Below, one piece after another: positions 35,910 through 45,342 of a stretch of 64,000 nt of DNA. The stretch is taken from assembly GCA_022428005.1 (NCBI GenBank), contig JAKMDI010000011.1, positions 1 through 64,000 of the forward strand, given 5' to 3'. Position 1 is the stretch's first letter, and each line of letters opens with the position of its first letter. Under the pieces are notes generated by a model. The model saw nothing but the letters and a program-made list of their open reading frames with translations, had not been told where the DNA came from and searched no databases. The DNA comes from Flavobacteriaceae bacterium (GTDB taxonomy: Bacteria; Bacteroidota; Bacteroidia; Flavobacteriales; Flavobacteriaceae). Position numbers and translations under genes: made by a program.

Positions 35910-36604
35910 CTAGGCCTTAAAATAGGCTTCCAGCTGATCAAAAGTTTCTGAGTCTGTTTTGATGTCCTTTATAGGAATTCCTTTTTCCAACAAAACAATG
36001 CGTTCACAAACTTCAGTAACATGGCTTAAATCGTGGCTTGAAATCAAAAATGTAGTCGATTTGTCATCGATATGTTTTTTGATGATTTCTTTAAACCGAA
36101 TTTGAGAGCTAGGGTCCAGATTGGCAAAAGCTTCGTCTAATATAACACACTCGGGGTTCCCGATAAAGGAGGCGACCAAGCCTACCTTCTTTTGATTTCC
36201 CTTGGATAGATTCCTGATGTATTTATTTTGCCCCAAAACCTCATCGTTAAAAATGGTTCGTATTAATGGATCCAGCTCTTTAATTGTTCTTCATTTACAC
36301 CTCTGAGTTCCGCGACAAAATTCAGGTACTCCTCTGGGGATAGGTAGCCAATCAGGAAGCTTTCGTCGATAAAAGCTGAGGTGTGTTTTTTCCATAGCTC
36401 GCTTTCGCTGACGGATATGTCTTTATTGTATATGTCGCCCGTATGGGGTTTTACCAAATCCAATATTAAATTAAAGAGCGTTGTTTTTCCGGCGCCGTTA
36501 TTCCCGACCAATCCAAATCGTTCTCCTTTTTCTATGACCAAGTTCTCAATGTTTAAAACTTGTTTATCGTCATATTTTTTAGAAAGGTTATTTATGCGGA
36601 TCAT
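35910..36604 (-). pseudogene. ABC transporter ATPase, frameshifted
   Basis: The N-terminal half (MIRINNLSKKYDDKQVLN, Walker A GNNGAGKTT) runs from ATG 36604 until a stop at about 36260 after EQLKSWIH. The continuation (ELDPLIRTIFNDEVLGQNKY, signature NLSKGNQKKV, Walker B CVILDEAFANLDP, switch ISSHDL) is in the next frame. One base missing near 36277-36282 joins them into one ATPase of about 231 residues; the length 695 is one short of a multiple of three. It is the partner of the DUF5687 permease upstream on the same strand, which is also frameshifted. Decay or sequence error. Confidence 0.82.
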
Positions 36605-36609
36605 GGGAT

Positions 36610-38081
36610 TTAATTTTTTGTAAATGCTGCTATGGTTTTGTGCTTTCCAAGGGTATATATTTTGGCCAAATGGTTCAGGATATAATGTTTGAAAACAATT
36701 CCCAATCCCCCAAAAAAGGCCAACGAGAATAAGCCTGCTTTTCCTCCCCAAATGAAATCGGCAATGAAAAAAATAAAAATGGGCAGGCCCAATTTTGGTA
36801 TGGTAAACAACAATTGGGTAAGGCTAAAAGCCTTGGTGTTAGAAAATGTGTTGGCTTTGACGTTGAGCTTTATAGGGACCCTATTGAAAGCGCCAGAATA
36901 AAGATTAACAAAGCTTCCAACGCCTATATTGTAAATTGCTGTAGTCATAATAATGAGATATATCTTCCATCCAAATAACAAATAAAAAGAGGATAATATC
37001 AAAGAAAGAAATACAGAGACCGCCATCAGCCTCCATTTGGATTCCAAATACTCTCTGTAGGTTAAATTTTGAGTCATCAAAAAACCAAAATATTCACTGT
37101 CCCAAGCGGGTACTTGTTGCCCATAGGTCATCGAAAAGCCAGCTGTTATAAACAGGGATGCAAAAATCACCAGCAAACTATTTTCTTTATAAATCTCGGT
37201 AGTAAAAAAAACGAGGCCATAAAACAGAAACATAACACTAAAAAGTAGTATTTGTTTGGGTCGGGTATTGCGAAGCAACAAGCGCAAGTCATTTTTTAAA
37301 AATACACCCAGCCTCCCGTAGCCCCCCAAGAACGAAAACCCCAAACGCAACATTTTTTCGGGTTTTTTGGCCAAGCCCATGTCCAAATAAAATCTTGCTT
37401 TTAAAAATTGATACACCGCCTTGTAACTAATTGCTAATAAAAAAATGGCAATCAGCACAGATAAGGGGTATTGTTCTGCCCAATATATTGCTTTTGCAAA
37501 GTTTTTATAAAAGCTGAATTCGGAATAAATTTCAATGCCAATACCAATGGCCATCAAAGCCAGCGATGTGATCAGAACTTTAGTGTTTTTGTTGATGAGA
37601 AAAATCAAAAAGTTCAATATTAAGCTGAAGAATAGTAGCTGAAAAAACCAAACAAAAGAATTCAGCCCCATGCCTTCCTCAATAATTCTCACCACAGCTA
37701 CTGGAAAATAGAGCAGCCATGGGATAAAATTAAATGGAGAGAGCAAAGAGCGGAACAACAGATTATTGATGATCAAACGTTTTTTTATGGGTAAAAAATC
37801 CAGTACTGAACTTGGGTGTTGGGGAGGTTTTGGAAAAAATAGCGCAATATGGCTTCTATCAAAAAAATAAAGAAAACACCTTTGTTGATCAAATCAATGG
37901 TAGGTTCGTTGGGAAATTCTTTTTGCAAAACATAGTATGCGCCCACACCGATGGCCATGACAGATAGAAAGAGGTATGCCCCAAAAATGGCCATAAAAAT
38001 TTTAGCAACAATCGCTACTTCCCATTGTGGCGCTCTGAAAAACGCTTTGATATCGAATTGCCAAAACTTTAATGAGGTCAT
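36610..38081 (-). pseudogene. DUF5687 ABC permease, frameshifted
   Basis: ATG 38081 starts MTSLKFWQFDIKAFFRAP and runs through two helices to a stop after QYWIFYP. The next frame continues PIKKRLIINNLLFRSLLSPFN and then ten or so helices to 36610. One base added to the six-T run (plus strand A6 at 37793-37798) restores a 490-residue DUF5687 protein, the permease partner of bacteroidete ABC exporters. The export substrate is unknown. Either half alone would lack a complete domain. It precedes the ATPase by 5 nt. Confidence 0.82.
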
Positions 38082-38119
38082 TACTAATTTTTGAAATAAA
38101 TTTGCAGACAAATTCTACT

Positions 38120-39148
38120 ATGTTGAAAATGTCCAGACTGCTTATCTCAAAGATAACTCGAAATACTTCAGAGTCTGTTTTGATCTCTTTTGATATCCCT
38201 GAATCGGAAAAGGAAAAATTCCGTTTCCAAGCCGGCCAATACCTGACCCTAGAGGCGGAAATAGACGGCAACCCTGTAAGGCGTTCATATTCAATATGTT
38301 GTGCAGTAGATGAAGGCCTTCAAGTAGGAGTCAAAGCCGTTCCTAATGGTGTATTTTCCAACTATGCCAACCAATCTTTGAATGTTAACGATCAATTATT
38401 GGTTGCACCCCCCGAGGGACGCTTTCTGTATGAAACAGATTACAAGCCTAAAAATATCGCTGCTTTTGCAGCGGGCAGTGGAATAACGCCCATTATGTCT
38501 ATTCTCAAATCTGCACTCAGCGACCATCCCGCTAATCGATTTCATCTGGTCTATGGAAACAAATCCGAGAAAGACACTATGTTCTATTCGGAATTAAAAG
38601 AATTAGAAAAAACCTACGAAGGACGTCTTGAGATTCAATGGGTTTTCAGCAGGGAAAATGTTGCGGGCAGTTTGTTTGGTCGAATTGATGCTGGCGTGGT
38701 TAAAAATGCTTTAACTAAAATAGACGATGCAGCAATGTTCTATCTCTGCGGACCTGAAAACATGATCCAGGGCGTTTCAGAAACCCTCACCAGCAGCGGT
38801 ATTGAACAAGACAGAGTAATGTTTGAGTTATTTACTTCAAAAGCGGCCGTTCAAGAAGTGAAAGGCCAAGGGCAGACCCTCGAAATAATATATGATGACG
38901 CCAGCCAAAAAATTGAGAACATCGATGGAAAGAGTGTATTAGATGCGGCGCTTCATAATAAGATGGATGTTCCTTACTCTTGTCAAGGTGGTGTGTGTTC
39001 CAGTTGTATTGCCCGAATAAAATCAGGAACCGCAACCATGGTTTCCAACCAGATTTTAACGGACCAAGAAGTAGAAGAAGGCCTGATACTGACCTGCCAG
39101 GCTCATCCAACCAGCCCCCACCTGATTGTAGACTACGATGATGTGTAG
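38120..39148 (+). CDS. PaaE-like flavin/2Fe-2S reductase
   Basis: A 342-residue oxidoreductase of ferredoxin-NADP reductase type followed by a plant-type 2Fe-2S ferredoxin domain. FAD-binding RRSYSIC (about 55), NAD-binding AAGSGITPIMSILK and YLCGPENMI are visible; the cluster ligands are CQGGVCSSC plus the Cys of LILTCQAH near the C-terminus. The order FNR-ferredoxin matches PaaE, the reductase of phenylacetyl-CoA epoxidase, but no paaABCD genes are near, so the partner is unknown. ATG 38129 is an alternative start. Confidence 0.88.
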   Translation: MLKMSRLLISKITRNTSESVLISFDIPESEKEKFRFQAGQYLTLEAEIDGNPVRRSYSICCAVDEGLQVGVKAVPNGVFSNYANQSLNVNDQLLVAPPEGRFLYETDYKPKNIAAFAAGSGITPIMSILKSALSDHPANRFHLVYGNKSEKDTMFYSELKELEKTYEGRLEIQWVFSRENVAGSLFGRIDAGVVKNALTKIDDAAMFYLCGPENMIQGVSETLTSSGIEQDRVMFELFTSKAAVQEVKGQGQTLEIIYDDASQKIENIDGKSVLDAALHNKMDVPYSCQGGVCSSCIARIKSGTATMVSNQILTDQEVEEGLILTCQAHPTSPHLIVDYDDV

Positions 39149-39157
39149 TGGAAAGGG

Positions 39158-40186
39158 TTAGCCCAATAGCTCCAAGCTTTTTTCAATGACTTTTTTGGGT
39201 GTTATAGACCTAAAAGCCGCTTCATAGCCTTTTGGAATGCTATTGCCATACACCGAGGTTGGAATGAGGGGAAATATATTTCTGTCCAGGGTGAGGCCAT
39301 TATCTAAGGGTTGATTGAACGGAGCAAAACCACAAAAGGGATGGGTCATTCCCCAGAGTGTAAGCACAGCTATTCCTGTGTTGGCGGCCAAATGTCCGTT
39401 TGCTGAATCCATCGAAATCATCAAATCCAAATGCGCCATAAGGTCGATTTCCTCTTTCAGGCTCATTTTCCCCACAGTACTGAATACATTCTCGTAAGCT
39501 TTTTCCCATATCTTTAGGCGCTCTTTTTCTTTGTCTCCAGCTCCAAAAAGAAAAATTTGGTGGTCTTTTTGTAAAAAATTAATGACCTGTTGCATCAGGT
39601 CTAAAGGATACATCTTTCCGGGATGTGCAGCAAAGGGAGCAATTCCTATCCACTTTTTTTCGCTGTTTTGAAAAAGGGTTAGCAGTTGCTTGGGGATTTC
39701 ATTTTTTTCAGGAAATTCTGGCTGTTCTAAGGCAACGGGCGCACCCAGTTTTCTAAAAACGTCCGCATAGCGGTAAACCGAAGGTGTCAGCGGCTGAAAT
39801 TTTTTACTTTTCTTTCTAATCAACGCTTTTTTCTCGCTCCGCCCTTTGTCTATAGTGACAAACCGATGTCCATTGATCCTAAAAAAAACACCCAGCAAAT
39901 GGGTTCTCAGCACACCGTGCAAATCGGCCACCCCCGAAAAGGGAATTTTTTTTAGTTCCTGGAAAAGGGTCCATAAGCCTTTGATACCACTGTGGCGATT
40001 TTTGAAATCGGTAGGGTAAAAATCAAAGTTGTCGAACTCGGCAAAAAGCGGCGCCACATAGGGTCTGCTGACAAAAGTTATTTTGAGATCTGGATAGGTG
40101 TGATAAAGGGAACGAATCACCGGAACTGTCATCGCTACATCTCCCAGAGCGGAAAACCGTATCAGCAACAGATGGTGATTTTTCAT
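39158..40186 (-). CDS. GT9 glycosyltransferase (heptosyltransferase type)
   Basis: A 342-residue family 9 glycosyltransferase of the ADP-heptose:LPS type: LLIRFSALGDVAMTVPVIR at the N-terminus, IAPFAAHPGKMYPLDLM and the C-terminal ISMDSANGHLAANTGIAVLTLWGMT. It would add a heptose or similar sugar to the lipopolysaccharide core on the cytoplasmic side. It follows the DUF4254 gene with 6 nt between, a pairing seen in other Bacteroidota. Confidence 0.87.
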   Translation of the reverse strand: MKNHHLLLIRFSALGDVAMTVPVIRSLYHTYPDLKITFVSRPYVAPLFAEFDNFDFYPTDFKNRHSGIKGLWTLFQELKKIPFSGVADLHGVLRTHLLGVFFRINGHRFVTIDKGRSEKKALIRKKSKKFQPLTPSVYRYADVFRKLGAPVALEQPEFPEKNEIPKQLLTLFQNSEKKWIGIAPFAAHPGKMYPLDLMQQVINFLQKDHQIFLFGAGDKEKERLKIWEKAYENVFSTVGKMSLKEEIDLMAHLDLMISMDSANGHLAANTGIAVLTLWGMTHPFCGFAPFNQPLDNGLTLDRNIFPLIPTSVYGNSIPKGYEAAFRSITPKKVIEKSLELLG

Positions 40187-40192
40187 TTTGGA

Positions 40193-40810
40193 TTACGATT
40201 TATCTCTGTACAAGACTGGATTGGTATCTTCGTCATTGTACATTTTCATTTGCTTGTAAACTTTCATGTATTTAGTTCCTTGTGCGATATCATGTAAAAG
40301 TTGGTCAATAGCACTGCTGAGGTCTTCTCGTTGTTCCAACAGAACTTGCAACTTTTCCTGGCATTTCTCTCGATGAGATTCCGTTGCCTCTTTCCGATTT
40401 GCTTCTTCCTCCATGTGATAAATTTTTAACTCCAAAATAGAAAGACGGTCCAAGGCCCATGCGGGGCTCTCAGAATTTACGGTCGCATTTTTTTGTGGCG
40501 CAACGTTTTTGAAGTTATTGAGGAAATAACTGTCAATGTATTCCACAGTATCGGTGCGATCTTGATTAGAGGCGTCGATTAATCTTTTTAATTTCATGCC
40601 CTCCCCAGGTTCAATCTCTGGGTCTCTGATGAGGTCTTCATAGTGCCATTGCACTGTGTCGATCCAATTCTTCCTGTAAAGCAAGTGTTCCAATGCATCG
40701 GATGGATAGGGGTTTTTAAAAGGTTGGTCCACTTTGTCGACGTGGTGGTAATTGTCAATACTTTGTCTGAAAATTTTAACGGAGAGAAGGCTGATATGAT
40801 TTTGACTCAT
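40193..40810 (-). CDS. DUF4254 protein
   Basis: A 205-residue soluble helical protein matching DUF4254 (LLYRKNWIDTVQWHYEDLIRD, SSPAWALDRLSILELKIYHM-like block, LSSAIDQLLHDIAQGTKYMK). The function is unknown; co-occurrence with the GT9 gene downstream suggests a part in LPS core synthesis. Confidence 0.8.
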   Translation of the reverse strand: MSQNHISLLSVKIFRQSIDNYHHVDKVDQPFKNPYPSDALEHLLYRKNWIDTVQWHYEDLIRDPEIEPGEGMKLKRLIDASNQDRTDTVEYIDSYFLNNFKNVAPQKNATVNSESPAWALDRLSILELKIYHMEEEANRKEATESHREKCQEKLQVLLEQREDLSSAIDQLLHDIAQGTKYMKVYKQMKMYNDEDTNPVLYRDKS

Positions 40811-40941
40811 GTTCTAGTTTTACAATAGGACGAAGATACAATTTGATGATTAAAAAAATCTTTTCGGGGAGGCAATTCTAAATATTTCCTTCTGTATCAA
40901 AGGCTATTTTATTACTTTTGTAGTGTAAAATTAAATTCCAA

Positions 40942-41169
40942 ATGAAAGATCTTTTTGAAGCAATTGCCAGTTTATTTGATCAGCTTTTGTTTTTGCCTTA
41001 TCAAATTCTCACAGAAATAGAGTCCTTTAGTTGGTGGGCTGCCAATGGTGTAAGTTTTATTTTTTTAACCGTTGGAGCAATTGCTGGTGTTTACTGGATT
41101 AACCAATTGCGTTCCTTCGACAAAAAAGGCGAAGAGAAAAAAGATTGCACAGCGCATTCTTTCCTATAA
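40942..41169 (+). CDS. DUF6341 small membrane protein
   Basis: A 75-residue protein with one strong helix (ANGVSFIFLTVGAIAGVYWI) and the conserved C-terminus QLRSFDKKGEEKKDCTAHSFL, as in the flavobacterial family I know as DUF6341. The function is unknown. A perfect -7 element TACTTTTG lies at 40913-40920. Its end overlaps the end of purD by 6 nt on the opposite strand. Confidence 0.75.
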   Translation: MKDLFEAIASLFDQLLFLPYQILTEIESFSWWAANGVSFIFLTVGAIAGVYWINQLRSFDKKGEEKKDCTAHSFL

Positions 41170-42444
41170 GTCAAAGCCGATATCTTTTCGGTAATACATT
41201 CCCTCATAGTTTATTCCATTCAGAATCTCGTAGGATTTTTCTACAGCTTCTTTGTGGCTTTCCCCAAAAGAAGTAACTGCCAATACCCGTCCGCCGTTGG
41301 TGAGAACTTCCCCTTGATTTAAATGTGTGCCTGCATGAAATACAATACTTTCTGAATGTGTGTCCAATCCGCTAATTTTTTTACCCTTTTCATAGGCCTC
41401 TGGGTATCCTCCCGAAACCGACACAACAGTTGTAGCGCTTCGAGGATCTAACTCAAGGATTATGTCCGATAGCTTACCCTGAGCAGTGGCCATTAGCAGC
41501 TCCACCAGGTCGTTTTTGATTCTCGGTAAAACCACTTGTGTTTCTGGATCTCCCATTCTGACGTTATATTCGATTACATAAGGAGTATCTCCTACTCTAA
41601 TCAATCCAATGAAAACAAAACCAACATAAGGAATGTCGTCTTTTTTAAGTCCATCTATTGTAGGCTTCACGATGTTCTCCTGTATGGCTTCGTAAAATTT
41701 CTGGTCGGCGAACGGAACGGGGGAGACAGCGCCCATGCCCCCGGTATTAAGTCCGGTATCACCTTCCCCAATACGTTTATAGTCTTTGGCCATTGGAAAG
41801 CTAAGGTAGTGTGTGCCATCGGTCAGCACAAAACAAGACAGCTCAATCCCACTGAGAAACTCCTCAATGACCACTTTCGAAGAGGCCGCACCAAACTTCT
41901 GCTCCAATAGCATTTTCGCCAATTCGTCTTTAGCTTCTTGCAAATCATTGATAATCAGCACACCTTTCCCTGCTGCTAAACCATCTGCTTTAAGCACATA
42001 GGGTGCTTTCATTTTTTCTAAAAAAACATAACCCTCATCAATACTTTCCGCGGTAAAACCACCATATTGTGCAGTTGGAATATTGTGTCTGCTCATAAAA
42101 GCCTTTGCAAATTCTTTACTGCCCTCGAGCGTTGCTGCGTGTTTTTGTGGACCAATCACAGGGATCTCTTTCAGTAAAGGGTCCTCCAGGAAGAAGTCGT
42201 GAATGCCTTTTACCAATGGATCCTCTGGACCTACAACCAGCAGGTCTATTTTGTTTTCGATCACAGCCCGTTTAAGGGTTTCAAAATCGTTAACCGCAAT
42301 GTCGAGGTTGGTGGCCAAATCCGCTGTGCCTGCATTTCCAGGGGCAACAAAAATGCGGTTTGTCCACTTGCTTTGCGCAAATTTCCAACAAAAGGTGTGT
42401 TCTCTACCGCCACTGCCCAGGATCAATATGTTTATTTTTTTCAT
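41164..42444 (-). CDS. purD: Phosphoribosylamine-glycine ligase
   Basis: ATP-grasp enzyme of 426 residues for the second step of purine synthesis. ILGSGGREHTFCWK, KADGLAAGKGV, DYKRIGEGDTGLNTGGMGA and YNVRMGDPETQVVLPR are the PurD signatures. Start MKKINILIL at 42444 was preferred over an in-frame codon three residues earlier. Standard length. Confidence 0.97.
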   Translation of the reverse strand: MKKINILILGSGGREHTFCWKFAQSKWTNRIFVAPGNAGTADLATNLDIAVNDFETLKRAVIENKIDLLVVGPEDPLVKGIHDFFLEDPLLKEIPVIGPQKHAATLEGSKEFAKAFMSRHNIPTAQYGGFTAESIDEGYVFLEKMKAPYVLKADGLAAGKGVLIINDLQEAKDELAKMLLEQKFGAASSKVVIEEFLSGIELSCFVLTDGTHYLSFPMAKDYKRIGEGDTGLNTGGMGAVSPVPFADQKFYEAIQENIVKPTIDGLKKDDIPYVGFVFIGLIRVGDTPYVIEYNVRMGDPETQVVLPRIKNDLVELLMATAQGKLSDIILELDPRSATTVVSVSGGYPEAYEKGKKISGLDTHSESIVFHAGTHLNQGEVLTNGGRVLAVTSFGESHKEAVEKSYEILNGINYEGMYYRKDIGFDL

Positions 42445-42475
42445 CTGAAACAAATATACTTAAGTGTTCCTTATT

Positions 42476-43324
42476 TTATTTAAACCTTCTTAAAATACCT
42501 TTCCATCTGTGCCTTCTCAAAAACTTTCCTTGATCGGAATCTACCATAAAATCAACCCCTTCTTTTTGGGCTTGCCAAAAACCTCTTATGTAGCTCATCA
42601 AAATTTTAGGGTTTTGCTTTACCCAAGCGCGTTTGGCTCCGATGAGCAGGGTCAGCACTATCCCCAGCCTCATCTTATAGGTCGCTACTCCTTGTAAAAT
42701 AGCCGCTCCAGGGCTGTAATGGTGTCCAGTCGGTTTTAAATGTTTGACTTTTAGGGAAGGGTCCACAAGCGTTTTCCAGCCGTGGTATTTTGCGAGAAGT
42801 TCATCTAATGTGTCCCAACCAATGGATTTTTTTATTTTTCCTATTTCAGCAAAACATTCTTTTCGATAGGCTTTTAAGGCCCCTCGAATGTGGTCTCTTT
42901 GATTTAAATTTTCTTCCACCCATTGATTTTCCTGTTGGATATAGCACGTTCCCGCGACCATCCCCAAGCTGCTGTCCGACTGAAAATGTTGCGCTATTTT
43001 GAATAAATAATCCTTTTCGAAAATCAAGTCGGCATCAAATTTACAGAGGACATCAAAATGCTCGTTTATTGTCTCATAGCCCTTATAAAAAGCCTCAATG
43101 ACCTTTGCGCCAGGAAGGTGCTCATCGGTTGATTTTTTTTCCACCACTTTGATCCAAGAATACTTTTGGGCATATTCGTTTGCAATTTTAAGCGTATCGT
43201 CTGAGGAATGATCATTCACGACCACCAGCTGTGCAGGTTTTAATTGCTGCTGGACCAGAGACTCCATGGTTTTTGCGATATGCTGGTCTTCATTGTGGGC
43301 GGGTATGACGATATAGATTCTCAA
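42476..43324 (-). CDS. GT2 glycosyltransferase
   Basis: A 282-residue family 2 glycosyltransferase: RIYIVIPAHNEDQHIAKTME at the N-terminus, NDHSSDDT, and FDADLIF (DXD metal site). A hydrophobic segment near 220-240 may be membrane-associated. It starts with TTG at 43324, overlapping the methyltransferase stop (TTGA); upstream in-frame codons lie within the other gene and do not look like the family. Acceptor sugar unknown. Confidence 0.82.
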   Translation of the reverse strand: MRIYIVIPAHNEDQHIAKTMESLVQQQLKPAQLVVVNDHSSDDTLKIANEYAQKYSWIKVVEKKSTDEHLPGAKVIEAFYKGYETINEHFDVLCKFDADLIFEKDYLFKIAQHFQSDSSLGMVAGTCYIQQENQWVEENLNQRDHIRGALKAYRKECFAEIGKIKKSIGWDTLDELLAKYHGWKTLVDPSLKVKHLKPTGHHYSPGAAILQGVATYKMRLGIVLTLLIGAKRAWVKQNPKILMSYIRGFWQAQKEGVDFMVDSDQGKFLRRHRWKGILRRFK

Positions 43325-43854
43325 GGTGATTTCTTCATTTTTTCGGCATAAACGATATAGTGTCTGGGAACAAAATACCGCAGTACGGATCTGATCCCGA
43401 ACGACTGTGGTGGATTGATCCATTTTTCCGAAGCCAAGATTTTCCAGCCCGTTTTCTCCAAAAGCCAATCAAATTGCCAATCTTCAAATTCGTGGAAATG
43501 TCGGTCCAAAGGATCCGTTTTGCTGCGATAAGCCTGCTTAAACCAAAGTTTTAAGGGAACACTGGCCACGAGCTTCTGCGCTTTTATAGATTTTAATACC
43601 TCGTAAGGGGACAACAGGTGTTCTAAGATCTCAAATGCTGTTACTACATCTGCCTCGGTTTGAAGCAGAGCGGTCTTGTTTTCATCCAGATCCTCTCCGT
43701 GGGTGTTTTTTACCTTATGACCAGCAGACTCCATCATTACTGTCAATGGGTTTTTTACCCCCAGATCTAATATGGTAGCTTTGGAATCAATGTGTTGGCG
43801 TAAGAATTGAATGGTTTTTTGGAATCGCCGATCGTGTGAGTGTTTGAGATACAT
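43321..43854 (-). CDS. SAM-dependent methyltransferase (class I)
   Basis: A 177-residue protein with ATILDLGVKNPLTVMM (SAM loop, unusual for lacking GxGxG), ADVVTAFEILEHLLSPYEVL and a C-terminal YIVYAEKMKK. Substrate unknown; neighbours (GT2 and GH3) suggest a metabolite or envelope modification. Translationally coupled to the GT2 gene. Confidence 0.7.
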   Translation of the reverse strand: MYLKHSHDRRFQKTIQFLRQHIDSKATILDLGVKNPLTVMMESAGHKVKNTHGEDLDENKTALLQTEADVVTAFEILEHLLSPYEVLKSIKAQKLVASVPLKLWFKQAYRSKTDPLDRHFHEFEDWQFDWLLEKTGWKILASEKWINPPQSFGIRSVLRYFVPRHYIVYAEKMKKSP

Positions 43855-43857
43855 GGG

Positions 43858-45342
43858 CTATCGTAAAGAAAGTTGGTCTACAATTTTTCTGTCGTTAGAC
43901 AATCGAGGAACCTTGTTTTGTCCTCCCAGTTTTCCAATACTTTTCATGTACTGTTTAAAGCCTCCTGCGGCAACAGGACTTATCACCAGTTTTTTTAATA
44001 CTTTTCCTTTTATCAGGTCTTCATAATAGACGTTTTGTTCTTGCATTAGCCTATCGAGTTCTTGGGCAAAATCCTCGGTTTTTTTTGGGGTTTCCTCAAA
44101 TTCGACAAACCATTCATGAAAAGGAAGCCCCGAGTCAGGTTTTATTTGTGGTGCTACGGTAAATTCTTTCACCCTCACTTGAAACTTTTGACAAGCATGT
44201 TCTATGGCAGTTTCTACTTCTTTTCCAATGACGTGTTCGCCAAAAGCAGAAATGTAATGTTTAATTCTTCCGGTGACCACCAACCTGTAGGGCTTTAATG
44301 AAACAAAGCGGACGGTATCGCCAATATTATAGGCCCACAAACCTGCTGTGGTAGAAATAATCAGTACATAATTAACGCCCAACTCCACTTCTTGAAGTGT
44401 ATGCCTTTTGGGGTTAGAATCCCCGAATTCATCGGCCTTGATAAACTCATAAAAAATTCCATTATTGACCAACAAAAGCAAGCCTTTGTCTTGCTGACGG
44501 TCTTGGTAAGCAAAAAACCCCTCTGAGGCAGGAAACAACTCTACGCTGTCCACTTTTCGGCCAATCAGCTTTTCAAACAAAGGTCGGTAGGGCTCATAAT
44601 TGACTCCTCCATATACGAACAGTGAAAATTTTTGAAAGGTCTTTCCTACAGGCTGATTTGTTTTCTCAATCAGTTTTTCAAAATACATCTGAACCCAGGA
44701 GGGAATTCCGCCAATTAAGCTCATGTTTTCCGAAAGGGTTTCTTCGACAATTGCATCGACTTTAGTTTCCCAATCTTCTATACAGTTGGTCTCCCAGGAC
44801 GGCATGCGATTCTTCTGAAGGTATTTGGGCACATAGTGCGCCACAATTCCTGAAAGTCTTCCCAGTGAATTTCCGTTTTTTTCGTTTAGTACGGGGCTTC
44901 CTTGTAAAAATATCTGTTTGCCATTTACAAAGTCTGTATTCCCCGTCTCGTGTATGTAATTTAACAATGCGTCTCTCGCGGCTGTGATATGTGTCGGCAT
45001 TGATTCCTTGGTGAGGGGGATGTATTTAACCCCAGAGGTTGTCCCGCTGGTTTTGGCGTAGTACAGAGGTTTCCCCGGCCATAAAACAGAGGGTTTCCCT
45101 TTCATCATCTTTTCTACATAAGGCCTAAGCCCTTCATAATCTCTTACTGGCACAGAAGATTGAAAATCTTTATGGGTTTTTATTTTATCAAAGCTGTGGT
45201 CTTTTCCAAAATCAGTATTCCGTGCTTTTTCTAAAAGATAATTGAATGTATTTTGCTGCGCATCCAGTGGGCTCTTGATCCACTTTGAATTTTTTTTATG
45301 AATGATCTGAGCAAAGATTTTAGCTCCAATTTTTTTAATCAT
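43858..45342 (-). CDS. GH3-family acyl-adenylating enzyme
   Basis: A 494-residue member of the GH3 family, related to plant auxin-amido synthetases. The ATP/AMP motif is YYAKTSGTTSGVKYIPLT (about 92-110), with FVYGGVNYEPYRP and the C-terminal SAFGEHVIGKEVETAIEHA. In plants these enzymes join amino acids to acyl acids via acyl-adenylates; the substrate in Bacteroidota is unknown. It shares 4 nt with the upstream M23 gene and precedes a methyltransferase. Confidence 0.85.
   Translation of the reverse strand: MIKKIGAKIFAQIIHKKNSKWIKSPLDAQQNTFNYLLEKARNTDFGKDHSFDKIKTHKDFQSSVPVRDYEGLRPYVEKMMKGKPSVLWPGKPLYYAKTSGTTSGVKYIPLTKESMPTHITAARDALLNYIHETGNTDFVNGKQIFLQGSPVLNEKNGNSLGRLSGIVAHYVPKYLQKNRMPSWETNCIEDWETKVDAIVEETLSENMSLIGGIPSWVQMYFEKLIEKTNQPVGKTFQKFSLFVYGGVNYEPYRPLFEKLIGRKVDSVELFPASEGFFAYQDRQQDKGLLLLVNNGIFYEFIKADEFGDSNPKRHTLQEVELGVNYVLIISTTAGLWAYNIGDTVRFVSLKPYRLVVTGRIKHYISAFGEHVIGKEVETAIEHACQKFQVRVKEFTVAPQIKPDSGLPFHEWFVEFEETPKKTEDFAQELDRLMQEQNVYYEDLIKGKVLKKLVISPVAAGGFKQYMKSIGKLGGQNKVPRLSNDRKIVDQLSLR

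Noticed and set aside
36255-36290. Programmed frameshift in the ABC ATPase
   Set aside because: No slippery heptamer with a following structure was seen; a simple deletion explains it, and the partner gene is broken as well.
38120-39148. Phenylacetate degradation (PaaE) assignment
   Set aside because: The domain order fits, but none of the other paa genes is near, so only the general reductase class is claimed.
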